Part shown: piece after piece, positions 24,514 through 37,336 of the stretch | Numbering within the stretch: the stretch's first letter is position 1 | Layout: every line of letters starts with the position of its first letter | Origin: Acanthochromis polyacanthus | Lineage: Eukaryota; Chordata; Actinopteri; Pomacentridae | Length of the DNA: 64,000 nt | NCBI RefSeq assembly: GCF_021347895.1 | Contig: NC_067132.1 | Span: 26,939,757 to 27,003,756, forward strand | Reading direction: 5' to 3' | Notes under the pieces: generated by a model | What the model was told of the DNA's origin: nothing | The model's input: the letters and a program-made list of their open reading frames with translations, nothing else | Databases searched by the model: none | Program-made: the position numbers and the translations under genes

Positions 24514-25150
24514 ACTACTCCACCAAGGAACACGGCGGAGTTTTGTGACGATCGGTGTCCGTTTGTCTGTCTGTCTGTTAGCAACATTACTTAAAAACAG
24601 ACTACAGATTTGGATGAAATTTTCAGGGAAGGTCAGAAATGACACAAGGACCAAGTGATTAGATTTTGAAAGTGATGCTGCTTATAGTCTGGATCCACTG
24701 ATTTGTTAAAGATTTCTGTATCATTGCCAGATAGCGTCACGGCCTCACTGTAACCATGACAACAAGTGAACAATTCATCAGCTTCCTGCTGAGGATCACA
24801 TGATTGTGATCCTACTACAATTCCACCGCTGCAGACTTATCAGGACTTATCCGTGAGAAATGATACAAGGAACACTTAATTAAATTGTGGGGGTGTTTCT
24901 GAGTCCCATCAATTCCCACCACCTGCTACATATTTAGACCATGTGATTCAGTATCCTTGCATAATGTACTCATGCTTAACACACACCTGTGCTCAGTGCA
25001 AGGTCTTTTTATCAGTGGGTGCATCAATAATAAATGGCCATATTCTATGTTGCCGTGATTTCTGCCGCAAATTTTTTAGGATGACAGAAGTGATACGATT
25101 GAGCAGCCTTGGTGGAGTACTGCCCTCTCTGAGTGCTTTTCTTGTTTTGT
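24514..25150 (+). repeat. R1 interspersed repeat, copy A (most complete)
   Basis: The best-preserved R1 copy. The left end TACTCCACCAAGGAACACGG and the right end CCTTGGTGGAGTACTG are inverted complements, suggesting a DNA-transposon-like or fold-back origin. A tail GAGTGCTTTTCTTGT, also present at the same end of the inverted copies, extends a little past the inverted motif. It has no open transposase frame. A TTAA-flanked MITE begins about 20 bases downstream. Confidence 0.88.
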
Positions 25151-25171
25151 TCTGTAATTAATTAGTCTAAA

Positions 25172-25665
25172 TTAACTCTCCTATCATCCTCATTTATGGC
25201 ACCAAAAAAATCCAACAATTCTGCAAAAACTCTCTAAATTTATAAAACATTTGCAAAATCTTCGGAAAGAAAATTCCTTGAGTTTTTCTTGAAAGTTATA
25301 TTTTAAAAAAAAAAAATCCCCAAATTTGTCAAGAAATAAAAAATTTAAATATTTTCCAAAAAAATGAATAAAAATCTTCTAAAAAATCCTAAAAATATCT
25401 GAAGTGATTCCTTATATATATTTGTAAAAGTTGTAATATTTTCTTTAAGAGCATTTGAAAAAAAAATCAACCAAAATCTGGCGAATTTCTCTGGATTTTG
25501 GTTGATTTTTTTTCTCAATGTTCTTCATGAAACTTTTCTTTTAACATTTCTCTTTTTTTCACCAAAAAAATGTTCAAAAACTTCCCCAAAAAGTTGCATT
25601 TTTTTCCCCGCATTTTCAAACTTTGAAACGAGTCAATTTGACCCACAGGACGACACGAGGGTTAA
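25172..25665. mobile_element. TTAA-flanked MITE, family T1 (complete)
   Basis: An AT-rich element of about 494 bp bounded by TTAA on each side (25172-25175 and 25662-25665). Its ends are inverted: AACTCTCCTATCATCCT on the left and AGGACGACACGAGGGTT on the right. TTAA target duplication is typical of piggyBac- and Kolobok-type transposons. Near the middle, an inverted repeat (AAAATCAACCAAAATC ... GATTTTGGTTGATTTT, about 25463-25511) would form a hairpin. It has no coding capacity. Confidence 0.82.
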
Positions 25666-27403
25666 CACATAACGTCCCAGCCCTAATAAAAATGCACAAA
25701 TACTAAATTGCCGCTGGCCTGTCAGTGTATTTGTGGCTCTAACGTGTTGAACTGAACCAGCAGCTTTCAGGAAATCGATGCCTCCATTTGTGTTGGAACC
25801 TCTGCAGCACATAACTGAGAGAGTCACAGCTGCAGCACACAGCGGCCGAGATAAAACCCCAGCGCTTCGTTCTGCAGCAAAATTCTGGCGACGTTTTGAC
25901 ACTCGGCGGTGCAAAATGAGATAACCGGTGAAGCAATTCTGCTGCGGAGGCATCCAGCCATTTGTTCCCAGTAATGGCGCTTCCTCTCAGTGAAGAGGCA
26001 GCGTCTGTTTGCAGGAACCGAAATGATAATGGGGCGAAATTAATTACTTTCAGAGCAAATTATGTGTGTTTTGTTGACTAAGATGAGTGTCAGAGTCTTT
26101 ATTGTGATGGCATCCTCTACTTACATGTTATTTACATGGTTTTCTCCAGCTGTAAGAGCGAGGACAGAAGTGTAAAATTCAATCTGCGTAAGTGCTGGAG
26201 GCGATAAACGATGCACGATCCCTCACAGAGCCATAAATTATTCTTTATATAATGCGAACAACTCTGGCAGGAAGCAGACAGAATACAAATCTGAAGCCGA
26301 TGTGACCCAGACATATAAAAATTTAGGGTTTATTGCGGTGTGTGTGTGGCTAAAAGCTGCTTGTTTTGTTTTCCATCGTGTCTCGGCATACACACATTTC
26401 CCCTTAAGGTCAAGCCGACCGGTTTTCGTTTAGTGTTTGTGCAGGTGCCCGAGTTCGAATTGATCTGTGTGTCTCCGTCTTTATGAGGCCTGATTTCCTG
26501 CCGCTGAGTCAAAGCAGCATCCAGCAGAAAGTAACTAAGAGGAACCAGCACTAACTCACTCGGGGAGCATTTTAAAGACAGCGTGGTGCGGGAAAAATAA
26601 TGCATCGGCTCATTTTGTAAATGTCAAAGATTTTATGTGTGCAAAAAAATACAATATATTACTGTAGGCACTCTTATGTAGGAAATACTAATAGTTTCCT
26701 AAATAAGGGACTTCACGAAGCCACTAATTAACACGTGTAGCAGAATTAAATCAGCCATTTTAAACTACAACCGAAGACAAATTTTTATTCCATTACACAA
26801 AAAATCTGATTAACTATCATTTAAATTCATTATATTTTTGAGTTTGAAGCTTCAGTAGCGTATTTAGCAGCTCCAAGGACAAAACTATTTCAGAAAAGTT
26901 GTTGTTTTGCACTGCAGCATATAACAATGAATCAGCTAATGCTCAGACAACACTTACGCTCCATCTTCCAAAATGTTAAATCACATCAAGTTTAGTCGTT
27001 TTAAACAGCCTGATCGGAATAAGTGTCTGGACATTGTCATCAGCCAGTTGCAAAAAAACTCTAACAAAAATAATAAGGTCTAAAATTTGACCACAAAACA
27101 TAAACATAACTTAGAATAAATACAAACTACTACAAATTTCCAGTAGATCTGCAAGTGTGCATCAGTGTTACTCGTGTGCCAGAAATTAGGGAGCTGAGAA
27201 ATAAATATGCTATTATTTTTAACGCATCATTTATTCTGTCATTAATTAATTGAAATTAAAGTCCCAGCCTAGTATTTTTACATATGCTGAAAAAGCTGTT
27301 TTTATCCACAAACAGGTGACATTTGATGTCCAGTCAGCCACTCGGTAACAGAAAACACTGTTTACTCTGGATCATATTCATGATGTGGAGCTTTGGCCGG
27401 AGG
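25666..27403. other. Intergenic; GC-balanced block at 25700-26600
   Basis: No gene is supported. 25700-26600 is comparatively GC-balanced, unique and free of repeat signatures, so it is a second-tier candidate for conserved non-coding DNA. 26600-27400 is AT-rich. Short - strand frames here lack domains. Confidence 0.3.
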
Positions 27404-27453
27404 TCATTAACTACCACGGAACACTTTGTCATGGTGCCCCATTGCTAGCTAAA
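27404..27453 (+). repeat. Isolated unit of the 7.4-7.9 kb repeat
   Basis: TCATTAACTACCACGGAACA followed by CTTTGTCATGGTGCCCCATT and GCTAGCTAA repeats the order of motifs in the 7441-7935 cluster, 20 kb away. It shows that the unit is dispersed and not only locally duplicated. Confidence 0.6.
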
Positions 27454-28473
27454 CCCTCATAATGCTTTATTGTATCCCAAGAAACCTCTTCTTCAGGTCA
27501 CTATTGTGAAGAAACAATTACTCTTTCCCCTTTCTAAGGTCATAATTGGCTTTAGACAGGCAGACACTGTAGGAGAAAGACATGGTAGGACTCTCTGCTC
27601 TGGTCGAGGTTAGATATTGTCCATTCTGATGTGACTAAGAGGATGAGTTGTCTCCATGTTGGTTTGTAATCTAAATCTGACCTCCTCCCAACTACAATAT
27701 AAACCCGAAGATCATAGAGAATCCTCAGATTGCTAACATTAACTGCTGCTCTATCGGTGTCACTTAACCTAAGTCCTCTGAGTCTGTGTCTGCCTTTGAA
27801 CTTCCACAATTACCGTTTTAAAAACAGCTGTTCCGGTTTCCCACATGGACCTCATGGATAACATATAGTACATAGTGAACATCATGGCTTATTCAATGTA
27901 ATTTCAACCCAAACATGGCTAGCTAGCAGAGGTATTTCTACATTACTGCTCTCTTTCTTTGTGTACGTCAAATAATAGTACCGAAAACAAAGCAGATCAT
28001 GTTCAAACTGGAGCTAATAAATGGCTTTTATTGAAATGCAGCATCCCAGAAAAGAGAGAACGAGTTCATTGAGTTCGTACACAGAATATTAAAAGGAGAA
28101 AATACAGCATATGGCTGCACTGATAGAATACCAACAGCTGTGTTTGTTTACGAGCAGACAGATGTGGTTAGAGTCTATAACAACTGGTTTCACAGAAGCC
28201 TTATTGTTTGCCGTGTTTACACCTTGTGTGTGAGTGTTTGTGAGTCGGTAAATGAGACTTTGTGGAACCGAGCAAAGATTTAAAGGTGCAATAGAAGTGC
28301 GGACTGTTTCTGGGGTCATCAGGCCACAAATATGCGCAATATTTTAAATAAAATGTTGACGTAACCGGCTGATATCACCTGCTGATGGTGAATATGTTTG
28401 TTTTCTAAAAGCTCATCAAGTGGAAAATCCAACTCAGTAAACACTTGTGTTTTCGCAGCCTTTCACCAGATTA
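27454..28473. other. Intergenic, no gene seen
   Basis: No recognisable repeat or coding frame. The sequence is AT-rich and apparently unique. Confidence 0.35.
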
Positions 28474-29130
28474 TTAACCCTCTGAATACCGGACGCTTCC
28501 TGAGCATTTTTCAATGTAATATAGATTCTTGCACCTCTATGGAAACAGAACAACCCCGACTAGACTGAGAGGGCTTTCAGGCATGTCCTCCAGGAAGAAT
28601 GAGACAAATATAATGTCATAAACCATAAAAAAAAGGATCAAACAAAAGGGATATTTTTAATTGTTTATTGTACAAATATAAAAAAGAAGACATATGCATA
28701 TACAATACTTTTTCCAGGTACCCACATGTGATTAAAATACAGAAAAAAGAAGATTTGTTATTAGAGTACAGTAGATTTTTAGCATTTTTGAGCCATGCTG
28801 TAGTTGTTGTGTAGTTAAAATATGTTCTTTCTTTATCAAAATCACCAAAAACTGTAAGAATTTTTACATTTTTTCATTTTTTTACAGAATGTTTTTACTG
28901 CAAACTGTTAAGATTTTTGCTATTTTATTAATGGAACAGATAGAAAACGACTTGTATAACCATTTTCAGCTAAGATTGGGTTAATTTTCCTTTTTTTTTT
29001 TACTATCTTCAGGTCACATATGGTGCATTTAAGGGTGGTAGGAAAGTTGAAACTCCACTGATTCTTTCTGTTTTTACAGTTTCTGGCCCTCACAAGTGGT
29101 GTCATTTTCATAATTTTACAAAAACAACGA
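28474..29130. mobile_element. TTAA-type MITE, family T2, right end eroded
   Basis: Starts at TTAACCCTCTGAATACC. Shares with the element at 60894-61499 a left block (ACCTCTATGGAAAC ... ACAACC ... GACTAGA) and a right block (TTTCTGTTTTTAC ... GTGGTGTCA). The right terminal repeat is not recognisable. A separate TTAACTCTCTGAAG at 29219 may be the edge of another copy. Confidence 0.6.
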
Positions 29131-30073
29131 GCCTTTCTAATCTGCTTGCATACTTTTGTGGTTCAGTTTATCACAATTTGTATATTTTATCACATTTTAC
29201 ACATTTAATAACCGTGCATTAACTCTCTGAAGTGTGCACTACAAGTTCAGGTACAGTAGTTTTTCTCTTGTTTTTGCTGCTGCAGGAAAAGTTAGTGTTT
29301 AACTGTAATTACTGGAAACTTCAGGCGTCTTGTGGCTTGACTCAGCTTAAAATTGTTCTTTAACTACTTCTTTAACACGGCGGTGACCCGGGGAGCTTAT
29401 TGGTGCCTTTGAAAGAGGAAAAGAAGCAATTTGTCAGTCAATGCAAAGACTTCTAGCTGGCGGTTAAACTGCCTTCAGCTAGAAATCAGTTTTAAAAGTC
29501 ATCATTTAGGTGTAATGGCTTTATTCTCTCAGGTCCCTGCTGATGTCCAGAAGAGTTGCCGCCTGCAGAAATAACAGAAATACTTTATTTTATCTGTGGG
29601 GAATATGAAACACAGGATTGTAGTGGTGTTGTTAGATTTGTTGGGTCCTATTTGAAGTATTTATCTCTCTCAGCACTGAAGCCTCCCAGGAGGAGTTTGT
29701 TCTTTTTGGAGGAAGAAGCTTTTTATGTTTTTTTTTTTCCTGGTTACAGTGACCCTCTCAAGCTTCATAGCCAGAGCACAAATGAGATCAGATCTCCTAA
29801 ACTTCTCAATGAAACAAGATTCCCAAATACTTTTTCTGCTGTTCTTGCTTTTGCTGGTGCTCCCTGGATAAAATCCTCTACGTACAGTTTTTTGCACCAC
29901 TTATACAGATTCTACTTTTTTTCTTTTTCTTTTAGGAAGTGGAAATGCTTCTTAAACCAAATTAAAATTTCTGTTAGTCGTTCTCCTAGTGCTGAAACAT
30001 TCAACTTTCCACTGTAAATGCATAAATACATTTTAAAAAGCAACAGTTTTTCTGTCTTTTACTAAATTCAGAG
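29131..30073. other. Intergenic, no gene seen
   Basis: The open frame at 29556-30017 is 153 codons but Phe/Ser-rich, T-run driven, and has no recognisable domain. Nothing else is seen. Confidence 0.35.
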
Positions 30074-30143
30074 CAGTGGGCTCCATCCTTTTTTGCACCA
30101 CGGACCAGATTAAAGCATGACGATATTCTATGGACCGGTCATC
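30074..30143 (+). mobile_element. hAT-like element end fragment
   Basis: CAGTGGGCTCCATCCTTTTT followed by GCACCACGGACCAG and TATGGACCGGTC resembles a common fish hAT-type MITE end, in which CAGTGG is the terminus and CACGGACCGG recurs inside. Only the left end is present; an R1 copy follows at once. Confidence 0.5.
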
Positions 30144-30153
30144 GAAAACAACA

Positions 30154-30696
30154 TAAACAAGAAAAGCACTCGGAGCGCAGTACTTCACCAAGGCTGCTAA
30201 GTCATATCATTTCTGATAGATGAAATCTTTAATAAAAAATGACTTTGCGCTGAGCACAGCCGTGTGTTCTGCATGTGTACGTTTTGTACAGATACTGAAT
30301 CATGTGACCTAAATATGTAGCGGGCAGCGGGAATTGATGGGACTAGAAACACCCCCACAATTTAATCAGTTGTTCCTTGTATCATTTCTGACGAATAAGT
30401 CCTGATAAGTCTGCAGCGGTGGATTTGTAGTAGGATCACAATCATGTGATCGTCAGCAGGAAGCTGATGTAGTGTTCACTTGTTGTCGTGGTTACAGTGA
30501 CGCTATGCTGCTATCTCATAATGATACAGAAATCTTTAACAAATCTGTGGATCCAGACTATAAGCTGCATCACTGCCGAAATCTAATCACTTGGTCCTTC
30601 TGTCATTTCTGACCTTCCCTGAAAATTTCATCCAAATCCGTCGGTCTGTTTTTGAGTAATGTTGCTAACAGACAGAGGAACAGACAGATAAACGTA
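30154..30696 (-). repeat. R1 interspersed repeat, copy C
   Basis: An inverted R1 copy. It begins with the complement of the right-end tail (AACAAGAAAAGCACT), then TACTTCACCAAGGCTGC, and ends in the GTTGCTAACAGACAG segment, lacking the outer left end. A block corresponding to about 90 bp next to the right end is deleted relative to copy D. Confidence 0.82.
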
Positions 30697-33600
30697 CTAC
30701 TTTACTTTTTCTTCTGTCAGCATCAAATCTGTCCCTCTTTTAAAGGAAGCCCTCCAGAGACATTAGTTTTTTACTCATCTTGGCAGATAACGGCTTCATT
30801 TAACATTCAGTGTGGCAAACAAGCCCAGACGGAAGCGACTCTAAGACAATCTAGTCATTTTTCAAAATAAAACACCCTGCAGACTCCACCAGAAATAAAA
30901 TATAAAACAAACTGTTTTCATTCTCTCAGTGCCACCCGGTGGTTGGGACCACTCATATACAGCATCGTAACTGTGTCATACTGCAGTAAAGACATTTCTG
31001 AATTCTCTCTACTTCTAGTCATGGTTGTTCCGTTTCTTTAGAGTTGCAGGACTTTACATTGCACTGATTCTGTTGCTCATACTGGTTGTTTTTTTGGGTT
31101 TTACATACACAGAAGCAGATATTAGTGCCCCTTCACAGCTGAGTGACCAGTGAATCGGTAACCATGGTGATCAGTGAGTCCGGCTGATGGTGACGAGAGG
31201 CCGGACGCTCCAAAATTCATCTCCCCTTCAAAGTAAAGTGTCCGTCTGCAATAGGAGGTTGAAGAAAAGTGGCCTCATCTAACATCTGCAGCCCTGAAAC
31301 CAAACCTCTCCACCTGTCTCTGTCCATGGTGCTGAAACCAGCCGGCCTTTCTCAGTCCATGTTCTCATCCACACTTGTAGAGTTAAGCAACTGCTGCTCC
31401 AATTTAAAGTGGAAATGGGTCCATTTATTGAGCTATCACTCTTTAGTTCTGGCGTGTTTGGGTTTTCTTCTGGGTTACCTAACCGAGCTGCCTCTGTGGA
31501 CTTACATGTAAAGACATACGATACCGTGCAGCGTTTAGAGTCCCATCCATCACGCAACACCAGCGGGGGGCTGTCCGGTCGCTTAAATATTCAGCTCACG
31601 GTCATAAACCTTCAGCCGAGTCATGCAACAGATGGTAGAGTTCCCACCGGATCTAAAAAAAAAATCACGGGATCATTCTGGACAGACATGAAGAGACAGA
31701 AGAAACAGATGGTATATTGGAACAACATGCCATACAAATAGCAAAAGTACTATAAAATCTCTTAAAGACAAACTGATGATTATATTAAGTCTTTACTTTC
31801 ATTTTAGGGCCTGAAACTGCTGCATGATGCCATAAATACATTCAAATGAGCAGACTCAGAACAGATTGAAGCTCTGATGTGAATATAAGTCAGGTTTAGG
31901 TTGTAAAACAGTTTGCAAAAGTATATTTGTGGACCTCAAAAATGAGACTCATAGGGAATTATGATACATTTTTGTGTTAATTTAATCATAAAACTGGTCC
32001 AAATATGCAAGTTTACTTCATTCTGCTCATTAAAAGAAGCCTTGTATTGACTGTGCATCCCTCTGCAGAGCTAAAACAGTCAACAAAAGACATTTCTATG
32101 TGTGCATTTTTGCAGAATTCTGGAAAACATGATGTGTTCTTCAATTTCCAAATCCACATCTACGTCTAGCCTGATCAAATAATTAAAAAATGCACTTTCT
32201 GTCTAAAAGGAAGCAGATATTTTACAGCAAAGAGGCAGATTCCCTGCAAAAATCTGAACAAAATGCATATTTTTAACCAGTTTTGCCTACCAAGGCTTTA
32301 TTTACTCCAGCATTATAGACATTTTTGTTCATTAAATGGTTAGAAACAGCATTAAAAAGCACCAATTTCTATCAAACTGAGTAAAAAATAAGTATTGTTG
32401 TTCCAGTCACAAACTAGTCATGCTAACTGTTGTCTGCGTTTTTTCCCTAAAGGCTAATTCTAAGCCAGGAAACACCAGCAGCTGTTAGAATCTTAAGTCT
32501 GTCGTTCTGTCATGTTTGTTTTGAAGTTCTTTCAGGTGGGAAAATGTTAATTCAATTTTTGTAAATGGGCCACTTTTTTCTGCCAGTTTCTGTCTGAATT
32601 CTGCTGCAGGATGTTCAGAGATGGGAAGAAACCCAAATTAATCCAGTCCAGTGAGACCTTTATAAGCACTTTAAGCACTTTTTAAAATCATGTTTGAAAT
32701 TACAGGAAGATTCTAAGCCACTCTGCTGCACAAATAAAAGCCATTCTGTCTGAAAACGCTGCACAAAGCTGGCAGAAAAGACTGCAGAAGCCAAATTTCC
32801 TGTTTAAATTCACTGCAGCTCCTCTTGTCTCCCTGTAGAAGCTGCAAAACAAAACAAAACAAACAGAAATAGTATTACAGTGCATCATGTTCATAGAATA
32901 GAAGAAAGAGTAAAGTGAACACACCACCACAAAAGACAAAATATATACAAAAAATAGAAATACAAGGAGAAAAATACATGCTAAGATACAAAATGCACGA
33001 TGAAGTGTAAAATACACTACAAATAAAAAAATATTATGCACCATAAAGTCGCAAATTCTAAGGATGAGAAATTAAAGTCCATGCATTTCAATTAAAATCA
33101 AATTCACACAGCACCAATGATTATTTTACTGTCAATTAATCTAGCAACTATTTTAGCACTTAGTCAAGTAATCTAATCAATGAATTTTCCTCCAAAAAAA
33201 ACAAAAAATGACCATTTCTGTAAGACTGTTTTATTTTTGACAGACTAATATATAAATGTATAATGCAACACGTGACAATAAAACCAAAGTTTGCATAACA
33301 AAGTTCAAAAGTGTAGTTAGATTGTAAATTCTGAGATGATAAAACTAAAATATTGTAACATTAATAGTGAAAAAGCTTGAAAGTGAGGTGACTTTTGTTG
33401 AACTTGTGCCCTTCAAAAGGCTGCATTTCAGCCACTGTTTCCTATTAGTTCCATTATGGAACAACAAAAATACAAAAATGTGTAAATTAGAGCAACTTTA
33501 TTGGTAAATCTGCTGTATTATACTGCAGTATAAGTGAGCACAGGGAGAAGGAGAGAAATAAACGGATGTAAAGTTTTTGTTTTGTCTTCAGGTGCATTGT

Positions 33601-34843
33601 GTTTGTGCTTCCATTGCAACTCTATAGAATGTGTAAACCACCTTTTTTGTTGTTATTTTGTGGTCTTTTAACGTCCTGTTATGCCTTCTAAGCTTCAAAT
33701 CCGTGTAAATTTTACCCACTATAGCAGCAGTCGCCATTTTCTGAAGCTGACAAATAACGAAAGTCACAATGTAGCAAATATGTAGTTACTCATGAAAACA
33801 AATTTCATTTTTAATATCATTAATTAGGCCAACTAATTGCAGCAGATGTAAATTAGAATGCAGAAACAAAAGGAGGTAACATGACATATAAAACGCAATT
33901 TCACATTTGTTTGTTCACATTTGAATAACTGAACAGTTCTTTACACTAGTTTTGTTTTTCCTGAACTTTCTGAGCATCAACATGCACAGCACGGCTTCGT
34001 ACAGTTCTTTTATGTAACAGTTGGCGCCCAGCTGAGCAGCAGCTGTCAGCAGCAACACAACTGCAGATTTCCTAAAGAATCGAGCTGCCAAGGCTGAACT
34101 CCCCGAGTGCAGCGGTCAGGACTCGATGTTCTTGGCGTGAAGAAACGCCTGCAGCCTCATAATGTGTCTCGAAAACCAACCTCCCTTCTTCTTTTTCTAC
34201 TGCTCTCCCTCAAAGCACACAAAAGGTAGATTAAATGCATCTGTAGCTGCTGCGATGAACACACAAGGTTAGACAGTAATGAACTGAAGTATAGAAGTCC
34301 AGATGTGTGGGGAGGATAAGATGGATACGTCCCAGTGTTAACTCAGTGACAAATCCAGATGGTTTTTTTTGCTAATTTGTCATGAGTTAAACACAGTTTT
34401 TCCTCTTTATTGTTGAAGTCTTGGACTGTTTCTCCAACACCACTAATGGACTTATTTCATCCATCCAGAGGTCTTGAACTCAACTTGTCTTTGCGGGTGA
34501 AAACTTTGGAACAAATTTCGATCCGACCTTTAGGAAACATATAGAGGACTCAGGAAATACAAAAAAATAAATCACCTTTTGCTCTCTACAGATGTGGGAA
34601 AGGTCAGCCATGCTGCTGCGTGACAGAAAAGCTATAGTTCCAATGATATACTTCCACTTGTTCAGAATGCAGTTGTCAGACCAAATTTACTGATTTTATT
34701 TTCCATGTCTGTAGCATTTTTGTAGTTGTTGGTCTCCGTTATAAAGGGTTTTTGCTTTTTATTTACAGCTGCATGGCATTGGAAAAAGAAATGGATGTTA
34801 TATTATGTTGTGTTTTGTTGCTCTGCTGCCTTTTGTGGCTTCA
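30697..34843. other. Intergenic, no gene seen
   Basis: About 4.1 kb with no supportable gene. A small GTAACCATGGTGAT palindrome-like motif lies near 31158. 33990-34200 is unique and GC-balanced. The rest is AT-rich. The frames at 31269-31741 and 32700-33044 have no recognisable content. Confidence 0.35.
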
Positions 34844-35168
34844 GTGGTAAATGTGTGCAATCATTATGGAAGGTGTTTGACAGTTTCGATTTTAAAATGG
34901 ATTTTTCTTGCCTTGTGTTGCATTGACAATGAACTCGGCCTTCAAGATAGTTTATATTTTCTGGACTTTGTGCAAAACCTTAGTGCTAGCACGTATATTT
35001 TATTGAATTACTGAGTGGTCTTCAGCAATCTTAGTGGTACATTTATTTGTATAATCATTGTGGAAACTGATCAACAGGATCTAAATATATTTTTCTTGAT
35101 TGTGTTGCATTGAAAATGAACTTGGCCTTCAAAATACTTTGAATTTTCTGGACTTTGTGCAAAAAGTG
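34844..35168 (+). repeat. Diverged two-unit tandem duplication
   Basis: Two units of about 140 bp, offset by 187-190 bp, share a run of landmarks in the same order: GTGGTA, AATCATT-TGG, TTTTTCTTG, TGTGTTGCATTGA, AATGAACT-GGCCTTCAA and CTGGACTTTGTGCAAAA. Both units carry a short open frame (...CIDNELGLQ / CIENELGLQ...), but reading-frame conservation is limited to this short phrase, so coding is not supported. Confidence 0.8.
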
Positions 35169-36099
35169 TATATTTATTGTGGGATTTCCATCTCTTCCAA
35201 TAAATATATAAATTCAGTCAATATAATAGTTAAACTAAGAGTTCACTCTGATTTTTTGCCTCTGAAATTTGCCTGTAATTTAAAAATAAAAAACAGATTT
35301 TTTTTTCTTAATTTTATTAGCATTTTGAGACTCCAGAACCCTGGATCAGGATATACACTAAATATATAGTAAAATTAAAATGAAAATAAAGTTTTTTTTT
35401 CACATTTTGATTAAATATTTTGTTTAAAAAAGTACTCTATATGATTTATATTCTTATGGTGTGCAGCTACATGTGGTTCAGAAAGCATCATTAGCTCACT
35501 TCTGCATTATTCGTTTTTTTAATAATATGAGCTCAAAGAGGGACTTTTCATGACAGCTTCAGCTTGTTTTTCATATTTCATCTCACCCATAACCATAATT
35601 ATTTGATCTATTTGTCTAAAATTGACGTGATGAGAAATAATCGTGAACGTTTCAGGCTTTTATCTTTAACAGTTTCTGAGATGCTGACGTTCAAACAGCC
35701 TCAGATTTAAATGCGCGAATTGTGGGTCAGTGATCTCAATTGGTATTAGTATTTGGTAAATGTAGCTAAAAATGTCACTAATATCTTCATAAATATTCAT
35801 ATTTAATGCAATTAAAATTTCGAGCAGAAAAAGTTGATCTGAGATACAATGACTCACATGTATGATGCTGTTTTTTGCAGTTTATTACGTGAAGGGATCA
35901 TGTTTTTTGACACCCTGTTTGCTAACTTTGTTATTTTACTATTAAGCCTTTTATCAGGTGATTTCTGTCTGCTTTAAAACCATTTTTCATTTTCTGTGAC
36001 ACTGCTAAAGGCATCCAAAATAATGTTTTGCTTTTGGGTGGTTGTTTAGATCACGCAGATTTGCTGTGGCTGATTGAAATGATCAAACAAATTAGTCGT
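35169..36099. other. Intergenic, no gene seen
   Basis: AT-rich sequence without a recognisable repeat or coding frame. Confidence 0.35.
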
Positions 36100-36393
36100 T
36101 TGCTGGATTTTGGTTGATTTTTTTGTGAATGTTCTTAAGAAAATATTAGAAGTTTTACTGATATATATGAAGGATTTTTTTGGATGACTTTTTTCTTTTT
36201 TTTTTTTCTAAATATTGACATTTTTTACAAAACTTTTAAGGGAAACTTTTGAGGAATTATTGGAATTTTCTTCCTCAGTTTTTCAAATTTTCAGAAATTT
36301 GGGGAATTTATTTTTGCAGAAATTTTGGATTTTTTTTCAGACAAGTAAACTATATTTTTTGGTGCCTGTAAATGAGGACAACAGGAGGGTTAA
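36100..36393 (-). mobile_element. Half copy of TTAA MITE family T1
   Basis: Ends at TTAA (36390-36393) with ACAGGAGGGTTAA and GGTGCCTGTAAATGAGGACA, the inverted form of the left end of the complete element at 25172. It starts at GGATTTTGGTTGATTTT, which is the central hairpin arm of that element. So it is the left half only, broken at or near the hairpin. Confidence 0.7.
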
Positions 36394-37336
36394 GAGCTTG
36401 TTTTCATGCATTTCTGTATTTTTATTACTTGTGCAGTTCTCTAAACATTTTAAAACTATGTCACTATTTTGCTGCGTGAAATGACACTTTGCCTTTTCTT
36501 TATGAAACACAAACCAGCGATTTCCACTGTTTCTGCAAAGCTGCTTGTGTGGCGTCACACAGGACGGAATTCAACTTATTTCTACTTCAGATTCAGTTAG
36601 TTACCTTGAAGATGAAGCTATTTGAAGTGTGGTATTTTTTTCTAAAGCAGAAAAGATGGATTGGTGCAGAAGAAGTTGCTGACTTGAGAATGTGACAGAA
36701 ATCAGAAATATCTTGCAGCATATTGCAGCCTTTAAAATCTACATATTTATAAGTCTGTATAAGAAATAAAATCACCAACTTACTCTGTCAACTGCTTTGT
36801 GTAACTCTGAACAAAGCTACCAAACTATTTCTTGCTCATAAAAGGTCATTTTTCACAGTCGACTGTGTCCTCATCTGTATTTCTATTCTAAATTTCCCAG
36901 AACTAAGAGAAAAACACGCCACTAACTGAATCTGTATCATTAGTGACAGAAATGTGCTTCATAAAATTCAGCAGAAAGAGATTTTTTTTATCCACTTAGC
37001 GGCTCAACACCTTTACCATGGTAACGGCTTTTAAAGTGTCATTAGGAGCAGAAAGAGCCTTGACTTCTTTTGCTGTTTATAAAATCAGAGCCGGTTTCTC
37101 TGATGCACAGGGCTGATTAAGGTTTTTAGACGTGAGTTAGCAGCAGAATTCTGTCGATTTGATCTGCTTTTAGGGCACAGAATACAAAGTAGTGCACTGG
37201 TTTGGACTTCAAACTGTGTTTTCTGCTGGCGAGTTTGATTTGAACTTAGAATAACATTGAGCTCCACCAAAAGGTGGCAAAACTTTTGCTTGACAGTATT
37301 TTCCGTGTAGTTAGCGTCGTTAGCGCCATGCTAGCC
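36394..37336. other. Intergenic, no gene seen
   Basis: Mostly AT-rich unique DNA. The palindrome TTACCATGGTAA occurs at about 37014-37025 and resembles a symmetric RFX-type site. No credible coding frame. Confidence 0.35.

Noticed and set aside
29556..30017. 153-codon frame
   Set aside because: Phe/Ser-rich, T-run driven, no domain, no splice or promoter context.
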